Positions 6,101 through 12,338 of a stretch of 12,338 bases of DNA are shown here, one piece after another. The stretch covers positions 1-12,338 of the forward strand of contig CAZGNA010000077.1 of NCBI GenBank assembly GCA_964526945.1. The letters are read 5' to 3'. The position numbers and the translations under genes are program-made. The DNA comes from Fervidifonticultor sp964526945 (GTDB lineage: Bacteria; Sysuimicrobiota; Sysuimicrobiia; Sysuimicrobiales; Humicultoraceae). The notes under the pieces were generated by a model. That model had not been told where the DNA came from and searched no databases. It was given only the letters and a program-made list of their open reading frames with translations. How positions within the stretch are numbered: position 1 is the stretch's first letter; every line of letters begins with the position of its first letter.

Positions 6101-8067
6101 GGGCCCACCAGCTCCTCCCAGACCGGGCGGTCGTACAGCGGGTCACCGGTCGCGAACGCGGGGTCGCTGCTGTCGGCTGCCGCGCTGACGACGCCAGTGC
6201 GCGGGAAGAACGGCGGGACCGCCAGGCGCAGTCGCCCGTCGTAGGCGACCGCTCGCCCGTAGCCTGTGCGCGGATCGAACCCACCCAACGGGCCGAGCGT
6301 GCGCTGGACCAGCGCTCCCCACACCGTCACGACACCCTTCTCGGGAAGGCGGTCCCAGCCGTCCACCCAGACCTGCCCCTGCGGCGCGAGGATGGCGGCG
6401 TCGACGACCAGGTCGCGCGGGGCGAGCGCACCGGCGATGAGCACGTCTCCACTCCGCGCCCACAGCCCCAGCAGGCCCCGTGACGCGCCCGGAGAGCCCT
6501 CCTGGGCGACGAGGTGGTCCGCGATGGCGATCGGGCCCGCCGTAGCGATCGTCAGGTGCAACGCAGGGTGCACCACCCCGCGCAGACCGGCGTCGGGATC
6601 GTCGAGGGCGCCGTCGCCGTCGGTGTCATAGGTGGCCGTCAGCGCACCCGCGACGTAGACCAGGCCGTTGAACGTGCCCGGCGGATAGGCGCGCACCGAC
6701 CCATCCGGCCTGGCGATCGTGACCGCGCGTGTGCGCGGGTCGATCGTCACCCGGACCTCGCCTGGGGGGCGGTCCCCCGCCTGGTCGAGCACGATGAACA
6801 GCGTCTGCAGGTCGCCGTCGACGGCAAGACGCATGCGCCGCACCGTGCCCGCGATGTAGAGGCCGCCGCACCGCGGGCGCCCCCCGCACTGGTCTACGAC
6901 GTAGACCCCCGGGGGCACCGGCGCGTCATCGTCGACGAGGTCGGTGATGGCCGCGCGGAGTTCCTCCACGGTGGGATCGGGCCCCTGCACGGGGTGCAGC
7001 CCCAGGGCTGCCCGCGCCGGATTGATCGCACCGGGACCGCCGGTGGGGTCGGCGATGGGCACGACGCCCTGGCGGCCTCCCCGGACGGACGCCCCGAACC
7101 GCGGTGCATCGCACCCGGGCACCGTCAGGTGCTCGGCGGCAGCATCGTCGGGTATCTCCAGGCTGCGCGGCCATCCGCAGCCATAGAACTGCATGGCCGT
7201 CGCCACCTGGGTCACCGGGCCGCTGAACGCGGGCGTGCCCGCCACCCGGAGCGCGCCGTTGGTGTGGACGCTGCCGTCGATGCGGGTGCCCGTGTGCATC
7301 CACGTCGGACCGTCGCCGAGCACGAGCAAAGCATCCGCCACGACAGGGCGTTCGGCGACCACGATCGGCCAGCCACCCAGGGCGCCGCCGCTACGCACGT
7401 GGCTGCCCTGCCAGGTGGACGCGGGGTGGGGAAACCATCGCGCACAGGCCTCGGCACCCTCGCTGCGCAGGCAGACGAGGCGCCGCGCCGACCCTGCACG
7501 CCCCACCGCCAGCACGGCGTGGTCGAACCAAAAGACGTAACGCTCGAGCTCTCCCTCTGGCGACGCGGCCTGGCAGACAGGCGGTCGCTGCGACCACCGG
7601 ACCGCGACGGTCGCATGGAACTCGGCCCCCGCGGGGCCCGGCGCTGTACCGAGCACGCGGATCGGCCGGTCGGCCGTGCCAACGGACAGGTACGCCGTCT
7701 CGCCCGCCACCGTCCAGTCGGTCGCCTGCCGATCGGCGGGCAGCGCGAACCGTGCGACGAGCTCCACCGGCGACCGGCCCGTCCGGTCCGTGGCGCGGCA
7801 GAGAGCGCCCACGACTGGCAGGTCCTCCGCCCGCAGCCGTTGCGGCAAGTCGACACGGACGCGACGCCGCAGCTCGGCCAGTGCCCGGTAGGCACCGGCC
7901 TCGGCGGCAGCGAGCGCCTGATGTCCGCGCACGTGACTGGCGGCCATGGTGGCGTCGTCCATGGTGGTGGCGACCAGTGCGGCAATCACGACCGACGCGA
8001 CGATCGCCGTCACCATGACCCCAATGAGGGCAGCGCCCTGCGTGCCCGTCTGGCTCTCCGCGCCCAT
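6097..8067 (-). CDS. large PilX-like minor pilin with DUF4900-type region
   Basis: The 656-residue protein begins with a prepilin-like helix: G11|AALIGVMVTAIVASVV lacks the +5 Glu, as in PilX and GspK-type tip subunits. Next comes the PilX_N hallmark ALAAAEAGAYRALAEL (51-66). The large distal part resembles DUF4900 proteins: TRIDGSVHTNGALRVAGTP (261-279), NGLVYVAGALTATY (467-480), LLGLWARSGDVLIAG (532-546), LVVDAAILAPQGQVW (553-567), a VWGALVQRTLGPLGG segment (582-596) and RLRLAVPPFFP (612-622). DTDGDGALDDPD (481-492) matches a calcium-binding loop of the dockerin/thrombospondin type. It resembles in plan the Thermus ComZ tip pilin (pilin helix plus large added domain); homology is not shown. 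ATG 8067 has GGGGAGG 6 bases upstream. It lies between two other prepilin genes and overlaps the next by GTGA. Confidence 0.85.
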   Translation of the reverse strand: MGAESQTGTQGAALIGVMVTAIVASVVIAALVATTMDDATMAASHVRGHQALAAAEAGAYRALAELRRRVRVDLPQRLRAEDLPVVGALCRATDRTGRSPVELVARFALPADRQATDWTVAGETAYLSVGTADRPIRVLGTAPGPAGAEFHATVAVRWSQRPPVCQAASPEGELERYVFWFDHAVLAVGRAGSARRLVCLRSEGAEACARWFPHPASTWQGSHVRSGGALGGWPIVVAERPVVADALLVLGDGPTWMHTGTRIDGSVHTNGALRVAGTPAFSGPVTQVATAMQFYGCGWPRSLEIPDDAAAEHLTVPGCDAPRFGASVRGGRQGVVPIADPTGGPGAINPARAALGLHPVQGPDPTVEELRAAITDLVDDDAPVPPGVYVVDQCGGRPRCGGLYIAGTVRRMRLAVDGDLQTLFIVLDQAGDRPPGEVRVTIDPRTRAVTIARPDGSVRAYPPGTFNGLVYVAGALTATYDTDGDGALDDPDAGLRGVVHPALHLTIATAGPIAIADHLVAQEGSPGASRGLLGLWARSGDVLIAGALAPRDLVVDAAILAPQGQVWVDGWDRLPEKGVVTVWGALVQRTLGPLGGFDPRTGYGRAVAYDGRLRLAVPPFFPRTGVVSAAADSSDPAFATGDPLYDRPVWEELVGP

Positions 8068-8073
8068 GAGAGG

Positions 8074-8080
8074 CCTCCCC
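8074..8080 (-). promoter_or_regulatory. strong ribosome binding site for the PilX-like gene
   Basis: The minus strand reads GGGGAGG with 6 bases to ATG 8067. This decides the start against the ATG at 8169, whose extra 34 residues are unlike any pilin leader. Confidence 0.75.
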
Positions 8081-8221
8081 CACGCCCCGCCTCGCCCCCC
8101 AACGATCGGGGCGTTGACGGCGGCGATGATCGTGCCAGGAATGCGAGGGCACCGCGTGGCCCGTTGCACCTCGACGTTGGGGTCGGGCAGCAGGCGGCCG
8201 GACCTCCGACACCGAGGCCGA
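8081..8221 (-). other. gap between the PilV-like and PilX-like genes, no gene seen
   Basis: None of the three minus-strand frames here reads like a pilin or shows a prepilin cleavage site, so no hidden PilW-type gene or remnant is visible. A small inverted repeat, CAACG-ATCGGGG-CGTTG, is at 8100-8116. No clear promoter is seen. Confidence 0.5.
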
Positions 8222-8710
8222 TCACCGCCGCCCCCGCAGCATCGCCGACGTGGTCTCGACCAGCAGCCGCCCGCGAAACGTCACCTGCACGCTGATCCAC
8301 CGGAGCAGGTCGTCGTGGGCTCTCGGCGGCGGCCGGCAGGGCGCGGCCGGGGCCGGGACCAGCCAATCAGGCAACGCCTCGGCCGGATCGAGCCGCACGC
8401 CTGTGATCGTCACCGTGTAGCCGTAGGCCTCGTACGGTGCCGCAAAGGCGCGCGGACCGTCGTCTCGAAGGCAGTCGAAGCCCCGCCGGCGCGCGGCCTC
8501 CGCGAGCTGAGCCTCTGCCCCCGCCCGCACGTCTTCCAGCACCTGTGCGGCCAGCGCCGCCGCGGTCGCTCTGCGCCCCTGCTCGGCGGCCACCCGCAGC
8601 ACCAGGCCCATCGTGCGTGTGGTCACCGCCGCCAGGCCGGCGAACACCAGCACGGCCACCAGGACCTCGAGCAGCGTCAGACCCCTTTGCGCTTCCTGGG
8701 TCGCGCCCAC
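8222..8710 (-). CDS. PilV/GspI-like minor prepilin
   Basis: This is a 162-residue type IV prepilin, probably a minor subunit of the tip complex and the first gene of the pilus operon. The leader is 10 residues, then G10|LTLLEVLVAVLVFAGLAAV with the +5 Glu (Glu15), a classic class III signal. The soluble part has the GspI/PilV habit: AAALAAQVLEDVRA (50-63) after the helix, then strands such as YGYTVTITGVRL (96-107) and ISVQVTFRGRLLVETTSAML (139-158). Cys80 and Cys125 may form a disulfide. I chose GTG 8710 because GGGAGG lies 6 bases upstream; the ATG at 8734 would extend the leader by 8 residues and has a poor binding site. It is divergent from the glycosyltransferase at 8829. Confidence 0.88.
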   Translation of the reverse strand: MGATQEAQRGLTLLEVLVAVLVFAGLAAVTTRTMGLVLRVAAEQGRRATAAALAAQVLEDVRAGAEAQLAEAARRRGFDCLRDDGPRAFAAPYEAYGYTVTITGVRLDPAEALPDWLVPAPAAPCRPPPRAHDDLLRWISVQVTFRGRLLVETTSAMLRGRR

Positions 8711-8716
8711 GTGTGT

Positions 8717-8722
8717 CCTCCC
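8717..8722 (-). promoter_or_regulatory. ribosome binding site for the PilV-like gene
   Basis: GGGAGG on the minus strand, 6 bases before GTG 8710. It favours GTG 8710 over the in-frame ATG at 8734, inside whose reading frame it lies. Confidence 0.65.
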
Positions 8723-8742
8723 ACCCGTGAGCATCGGCCGTC

Positions 8743-8761
8743 CGGTGTGCACCGTACGGTG
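8743..8761. promoter_or_regulatory. candidate operator: three alternating CGGTG/CACCG half-sites
   Basis: The sequence CGGTG-TG-CACCG-TA-CGGTG has three five-base half-sites in alternating orientation, separated by two bases each. It includes the perfect 12-base palindrome CACCGTACGGTG (8750-8761). It lies in the 118-base gap between the divergent PilV-like gene (start 8710) and glycosyltransferase gene (start 8829), a natural place for a shared regulator. The regulator is unknown. Confidence 0.45.
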
Positions 8762-8810
8762 GTGACGCAGGGAAGGCCCCCACGCGGCCGCGAACCACCC
8801 GCATGCCGGC

Positions 8811-8825
8811 GGTCTCCGGCAGACC
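8811..8825 (+). promoter_or_regulatory. hairpin immediately before a start codon
   Basis: GGTCT-CCGGC-AGACC forms a 5-base-pair stem that ends 3 bases before ATG 8829, where a Shine-Dalgarno sequence would normally be. The gene has no purine-rich binding site close by. The hairpin could reduce or control translation, or the message could be leaderless; chance is also possible. Confidence 0.3.
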
Positions 8826-8828
8826 ACC

Positions 8829-10121
8829 ATGGAACCGCGCACGACGGAACCGCCCACACCCGTCTGTCGGCAGTGGTGGAACCTCGCCGCCGCAGGGCTC
8901 GCGCTGCGGGCAGTCCTGCTCCCCGCTGGCGGCTATCCTTCTGACGTCGCTTCGTTCAAAGCGTGGGCCGTGGCACTGGCCGGCGGGGGTCCCGCCGCGT
9001 TCTACGGCGGACAGTTCGCGGACTACCTCCCCGGGTATCTCTACGTGCTGTGGCTGCTCGGCGCGGTCGACGCTGCGGTCCGCTTCAACGACGTCGCCTG
9101 GCTCGTGGCGCTGAAACTCCCGGCCGTCGCAGCCGACCTCGCCACCGCATGGCTCCTGCTGCAGGTCGGCCTGCAGCAGCACCATCCTGCGGCGCTGACC
9201 GTTGCGGCAACCTACCTCCTCAATCCCGGGATCGTCTTCACGAGCGCGATCTGGGGCCAGGTCGACGCCGTGGGCGCGCTGGTGATGCTGGCGGGCCTGC
9301 TGGCCCTGTGCGGCCCCCGGCCGGCACCCCTGGCCGCGGCCACGTGGCTCGCCGTGGCCGTGCTGGTGAAACCTCAGACCGCCCCGGCGCTCCTTCCCGC
9401 TGGCCTGGCCCTGCTGCACCTCGGTGCCGGCGACCCGCCCGCGCGACGGGTGAGACGTCTGGCCCTGTGCGCCGGGGTCTCGCTCGCCACCATCGCGCTG
9501 CTCGCCCGGCCGTTTGGCCTGACGCCCGTCGAGCTCGGACGCCTGCTGGCGGACGCGGCCCAGGTGTACCCCTACGGCAGCGTCATGGCGTTCAACCTGT
9601 GGGGCGCCATCCAGGGGTTCTGGGTCAGCGATGCGATCCGCTGGGCCGGCGTGCCCCTCGCCACGTGGGGGCTCGTGGCCGCCGGCACGGCGGCCGCGGC
9701 CGTGGCCGTGTGCACCTGGCGCGCCGGCGCGCTACGCGCACTGCTCCCCGGAGCGGCGATCGTCCTGCTGGCGGCCTTCGCGTTGCCCACCCGGGCACAC
9801 GAGCGGTACCTCCTGCCGGCGCTCCCGACCCTCGCGGCGGCGGGCTACGTCGACCGGCGCTTCTGGTCGCTGTACGGCGGTGTGTCTGCCCTCTTCGCGT
9901 TGAACGTGCTCTATGCCTACAGCCGGCCCTACCTGCACACCGTGCGCCTGCCGGCGTGGGTGGAGCAGACGGTCTTCGCACCGCCCGTGGTCCGGGCCCT
10001 GGGCGTCGTCACCGTGGTGGCGCTGGGCTGGGGGCTGGTCATCCTGTGGGACCTCGCCAGGCGCCCGCGGAAAACCGCCGGACCTGCCATCCCAGACGGA
10101 CCAGCTCGTAGAACGCCTTGA
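8829..10121 (+). CDS. multi-spanning membrane glycosyltransferase, GT87/DUF2029-like
   Basis: This 430-residue hydrophobic protein resembles GT-C fold glycosyltransferases that use polyprenol-phosphate sugars on the outer face of the membrane. Around ten hydrophobic segments alternate with short loops. Asp39 (GGYPSDVASFKAWA, 34-47) sits in the first outer loop where GT-C enzymes place a catalytic acid. NPGIVFTSAIWGQVDAVGAL (132-151) matches the conserved NP...S..WGQVD segment, and HERYLLPALP (324-333) matches the HERYLFP-type motif of this group. The ATG at 8829 is the only start after an in-frame stop at 8763. It is the only plus-strand gene in this part; its 3' end overlaps the family 2 glycosyltransferase by 83 bases tail to tail. 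Sugar and acceptor cannot be told from sequence; a mannose or arabinose-type donor is possible. Confidence 0.85.
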   Translation: MEPRTTEPPTPVCRQWWNLAAAGLALRAVLLPAGGYPSDVASFKAWAVALAGGGPAAFYGGQFADYLPGYLYVLWLLGAVDAAVRFNDVAWLVALKLPAVAADLATAWLLLQVGLQQHHPAALTVAATYLLNPGIVFTSAIWGQVDAVGALVMLAGLLALCGPRPAPLAAATWLAVAVLVKPQTAPALLPAGLALLHLGAGDPPARRVRRLALCAGVSLATIALLARPFGLTPVELGRLLADAAQVYPYGSVMAFNLWGAIQGFWVSDAIRWAGVPLATWGLVAAGTAAAAVAVCTWRAGALRALLPGAAIVLLAAFALPTRAHERYLLPALPTLAAAGYVDRRFWSLYGGVSALFALNVLYAYSRPYLHTVRLPAWVEQTVFAPPVVRALGVVTVVALGWGLVILWDLARRPRKTAGPAIPDGPARRTP

Positions 10122-10842
10122 GGAGCACGCGCGGAGCGCCCCCGGTCTGCCGGCCGCGACGGCGCGGGCGGTGGGAGACCGGCACCTCGGCGATGCGTGC
10201 GCCCATCCGGCGGGCCTTGCCGAGCAGCTCCGCGCTGATGAAGGCCCCGTCTGCCTCCAGCGCCAGCGACTGCACCAGGGCGGTCGGCATGAGTTTGAAC
10301 GCGCAGTCCACGTCGCGCACCTGCACGCCCAGCAGCGCCCGCATCAACCACCGCCAGACCAGCGCGAAGACCCGACGGTGGCGGGGATCGGCGCGCCGCT
10401 GGCGGTAGCCAACGACCACGTCGGCATGGCGCGTCGCCTCCACGAACCGGTCGAGCTCGGCCGGGACGAACTGCCCGTCGGCGTCCAGCAGGAGCACCCA
10501 CGGCTTGCGTGCCGCCCCGAACCCTGTGCGCAGCGCAGCGCCGTAGCCGCGGTTGCGGGCGTGCCGCAGCACCCGCACCGGCAGTTCACCCGCCAGTCGG
10601 GCGGCCACCGCCGGGGTGGCATCGGTGCTGCCGTCGTCGACCACCACGATCTCGACGTCGGTGGCGGCTGCGATCACCGCCGGCAGCAGCTCGCGGACCG
10701 TGGCGTCGAGGTTGTCGGCCTCGTTGAAGGCGGGGAGAACCACGCTCACGCCGTCCAGGAGCCTGCTCCGGACCCTGCCGGTGCCGGTGGCAGGCAGGGC
10801 TCCCTGGCCGCGGGTCCGATGCTCGGGCCGCCCTAGATCCAC
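10039..10842 (-). CDS. family 2 glycosyltransferase, polyprenol-phosphate sugar synthase type
   Basis: This cytoplasmic or membrane-associated enzyme probably transfers a sugar from a nucleotide to polyprenol phosphate, the donor for GT-C enzymes. From GTG 10842 it is 267 residues. The GT-A fold begins at VSVVLPAFNEADNLDATV (residues 32-49), then IVVVDDGSTDAT, the metal-binding DAD in LLLDADGQFVPAELD, and the family's VRDVDCAFKLM and RRRGRQTGG segments. There are no C-terminal membrane helices, unlike GtrB. The start is uncertain: GTG 10842 lies 10 bases inside the upstream gene end, lacks a good ribosome site, and gives 29 extra Arg/Gly-rich residues; GTG 10749 starts directly at VSVV. It is downstream of the PMT gene in the same operon. 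Its 3' end overlaps the convergent GT87-like gene by 83 bases. Confidence 0.9.
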   Translation of the reverse strand: MDLGRPEHRTRGQGALPATGTGRVRSRLLDGVSVVLPAFNEADNLDATVRELLPAVIAAATDVEIVVVDDGSTDATPAVAARLAGELPVRVLRHARNRGYGAALRTGFGAARKPWVLLLDADGQFVPAELDRFVEATRHADVVVGYRQRRADPRHRRVFALVWRWLMRALLGVQVRDVDCAFKLMPTALVQSLALEADGAFISAELLGKARRMGARIAEVPVSHRPRRRGRQTGGAPRVLLKAFYELVRLGWQVRRFSAGAWRGPTG

Positions 10843-12089
10843 GAGCCGAACCAGATGAGCCGCCGGTAGTGCGCGAGGGCGATGGGCTGGCCCGCCAGCA
10901 GCGGGAAGAACGCCACGAACCACGCGGCAGCCAGCGCCAGGTACAGCAGGACCGGGCCGTCGCCGGCCGTGCGCCCCCGCCCGAGCCCTCGCGCCAGCGC
11001 GAGCAGCAGGAACGGCAGGGCCAGCAGGAAGTGATACAGGAACAGCACCCGCGAGATGAACGCGTACTGGCCCCAGCCCAGCGCAAACCCCACCAGCAGC
11101 ACCGCGTCGGCGCGACTGCGCGCGCGCACGGCCGCCAGCGCCGTGGCGGCCAGCGCGGGGAGCGCCGCCCACCACAGGACCGGGTTGCCGATGGCGAGCA
11201 CGCCGCGCGCCACCCCGGGCGCGACCTCCCGGTACTCGTACCAGATGGGACGCACGAGGAGCGGCCACGACCACCACGCGGACTGGTACGGATGCCCCTG
11301 GGTCAGCCCGGTGTGGAAGGCGAACATCCAGCGGTGCAGGGCCACCAGGTCACCCAGCGTGTGTCCTCGCTGCAGGTAGGGCACGTAGGCGAGCAGGTAG
11401 ATGCCGACCGGGAGCAGCCCCAGGGCTCCCAGCAGCGCCCACCCGTCCGCGCGCGCGGCGGCCGGAGCTTGCCGTCCATGGGCGACGACGAACAGCACGC
11501 CCAGCCCCAGCAACGGCGGCACGGCGGTCCATTTCGTGGCGACCGCGCAGCCCGCCGCCGCACCGGCCAGCAGCAGCCAGGCATACCTGCCGCGGGCCGC
11601 ACCCGCAGCGTGCAGGTAACGCCAGAACGCCCAGTACGCTGTCGCTGCGAACAGCACCAGGAAAACATCGGGCTTGGCCACGCGGCTCTCCACGAAGAGG
11701 AGCCCGTCGAGGGCGGCGAGCAGGGCGGCTGCGACCGCAACGAACACGTCGTGGAACAGCGCGCGGCCCAGCGCGTACACCACAGCGATGGTGAGCACGC
11801 CGGCGACAGCGCTCGCCAGCCGCCACCCGACCGGTCGATCGCCCGCCAGGCGTATCGAGCCCGCGATGATGAGCTTCGACAGCGGCGGGTGCGTGCGCTC
11901 CTCCGTGACCTCGTGACCTGCCAGCACCTGCCGGGCGGCCGGCACGTAGTACACCTCGTCGAACACCAGGCCTGCCGGCTCGCCCAGCGCCCAGAAGCGC
12001 GCAGCGGCCGCCAGCGCAGCCGCCGCGACCATCGCCCCTATCAGCAGGTCCCGCGGCTGCGGACGCCGCGCCCCTCCTGCTACCGCCAT
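10833..12089 (-). CDS. PMT-family (GT39) dolichyl/polyprenyl-phosphate-mannose protein mannosyltransferase
   Basis: PMT enzymes move mannose from polyprenol-phosphate mannose to Ser/Thr of exported proteins. The 418-residue protein has many membrane helices. Key motifs are the Asp-Glu pair in LVFDEVYYVPAARQ (41-54; Asp44, Glu45), the THPPLSK loop (66-72), and FVESRVAKPDVFL (132-144), matching the SR.A..D segment of PMTs. It ends in LIWFGSWI, like the W..SWI tail of bacterial PMTs. A cytosolic loop holds YEYRE near the middle. At 418 residues it is shorter than many PMTs. The ATG at 12089 begins 10 bases inside the end of the upstream DUF4129-type gene; the longer frame to 12296 is low-complexity and antisense-like. 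It is followed by the family 2 enzyme that may make its donor. Confidence 0.88.
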   Translation of the reverse strand: MAVAGGARRPQPRDLLIGAMVAAAALAAAARFWALGEPAGLVFDEVYYVPAARQVLAGHEVTEERTHPPLSKLIIAGSIRLAGDRPVGWRLASAVAGVLTIAVVYALGRALFHDVFVAVAAALLAALDGLLFVESRVAKPDVFLVLFAATAYWAFWRYLHAAGAARGRYAWLLLAGAAAGCAVATKWTAVPPLLGLGVLFVVAHGRQAPAAARADGWALLGALGLLPVGIYLLAYVPYLQRGHTLGDLVALHRWMFAFHTGLTQGHPYQSAWWSWPLLVRPIWYEYREVAPGVARGVLAIGNPVLWWAALPALAATALAAVRARSRADAVLLVGFALGWGQYAFISRVLFLYHFLLALPFLLLALARGLGRGRTAGDGPVLLYLALAAAWFVAFFPLLAGQPIALAHYRRLIWFGSWI

Positions 12090-12338
12090 CGGCGTCGCGT
12101 CAGCCGTGCCAGGTCCTCGCGGGCCGCTGCGAGCGCCACGGCGTCGTGGGCAGCGCCGCCGTAGACCGCCTCCTCCACCATCGTCAACACCCGCGCCACC
12201 TCCGGCGCGTCCAGCCGGGCCACGACCCGCGTCCGGTACTCGGCCAGCGTCTCGCCGCGCACGCCGGGCAGCCCGCGGCGGGCGAGCAGCGCGCACAGCT
12301 CCGCGTACACCGCCTCCAGGCCGTCGCGGGACCGCGCC
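12080..12338 (-). CDS. C-terminal end of a DUF4129-type protein, cut by the window edge
   Basis: The frame stays open to the window end, so this is the 3' part of a longer gene and the GTG at 12310 is not a real start. About 85 residues are visible. DGLEAVYAELCALLARRGLP, then GETLAEYRTRV and VEEAVYGG, match the pattern of the soluble C-terminal DUF4129 domain (D.LE..Y..L...L.RRG......T..E...R......E......YG). In many bacteria this domain ends transglutaminase-like membrane proteins of the TgpA type or stand-alone membrane proteins. The stop at 12080 overlaps the PMT start at 12089 by 10 bases, so the two are probably co-translated. Assignment to DUF4129 is from recalled family pattern and moderately sure. 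Confidence 0.7.
   Translation of the reverse strand, partial: ARSRDGLEAVYAELCALLARRGLPGVRGETLAEYRTRVVARLDAPEVARVLTMVEEAVYGGAAHDAVALAAAREDLARLTRRRWR

Noticed and set aside
8068..8221. Remnant of a PilW-type prepilin between the PilV-like and PilX-like genes
   Set aside because: Expected from other minor-pilin operons, but no frame shows a prepilin cleavage site or pilin-like helix.
6514..8295. 593-residue plus-strand open frame opposite the PilX-like gene
   Set aside because: It is rich in Arg, Gly, His and Pro without domains and mirrors a minus-strand gene with clear motifs. Long antisense frames are expected at this GC content.
8963..10111. 382-residue plus-strand frame overlapping the GT87-like gene
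   Set aside because: Same-strand shadow of a gene with conserved membrane glycosyltransferase motifs; contains no hydrophobic helices.
10869..12164. 431-residue plus-strand open frame opposite the PMT gene
   Set aside because: Its composition (Gln, Arg, His rich) is that of an antisense shadow, while the minus strand encodes clear PMT motifs.

Overview
This is a densely packed, very GC-rich stretch of bacterial chromosome (about 70% G+C by eye). Most genes lie on the minus strand. Gene content points to a free-living bacterium, perhaps thermophilic or from soil or sediment, that builds type IV pili. The large PilX/DUF4900-type minor pilin, PilMNO and protein O-mannosyltransferase-type (PMT) enzyme would fit deep-branching high-GC phyla such as Deinococcus-Thermus relatives, Armatimonadota-like or CSP1-3-like lineages. 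No marker gene is present, so this placement is inference only. I saw no tRNA, rRNA, CRISPR array, insertion sequence or phage gene.

Left part (1-2064). A prepilin peptidase gene (131-901, minus) is divergent from a gene for a secreted protein of unknown function (1111-1968, plus). That protein has a tandem-duplicated N-terminal domain, a Pro/Ala-rich linker and a C-terminal helical segment.

Central part (2065-8710, minus). This is a type IV pilus locus. In transcription order it encodes a PilV-like prepilin, a large PilX-like minor pilin with a DUF4900-type region and a calcium-loop-like motif, a GspH/FimT-like prepilin, then PilM, PilN, PilO and a degenerate GGDEF protein. Where genes overlap they do so by 4 bases (GTGA), so translation is probably coupled. 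The layout recalls competence/twitching loci in which minor pilins form a tip complex and PilMNO form the inner-membrane alignment complex. PilP and PilQ do not follow PilO. In their place is a protein with an RsbRD-like N-terminus and a GGDEF domain that has lost its catalytic motif but kept an RxxD inhibitory-site motif, so it looks like a c-di-GMP sensor rather than a synthase.

Right part (8829-12338). This is a polyprenol-phosphate-dependent glycosylation module. A multi-membrane-spanning GT87/DUF2029-like glycosyltransferase (plus) converges with, and overlaps by 83 bases, a family 2 glycosyltransferase (minus) of the polyprenol-phosphate sugar synthase type. Upstream of the latter are a PMT-family mannosyltransferase and the 3' end of a DUF4129-type gene cut by the window edge. 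The family 2 enzyme could supply the lipid-linked sugar used by the two membrane glycosyltransferases. Whether pilins are the acceptors is unproven.

The divergent gap between the pilus operon and the glycosyltransferase (8711-8828) holds a striking array of three alternating CGGTG/CACCG half-sites, the best operator candidate in the window.
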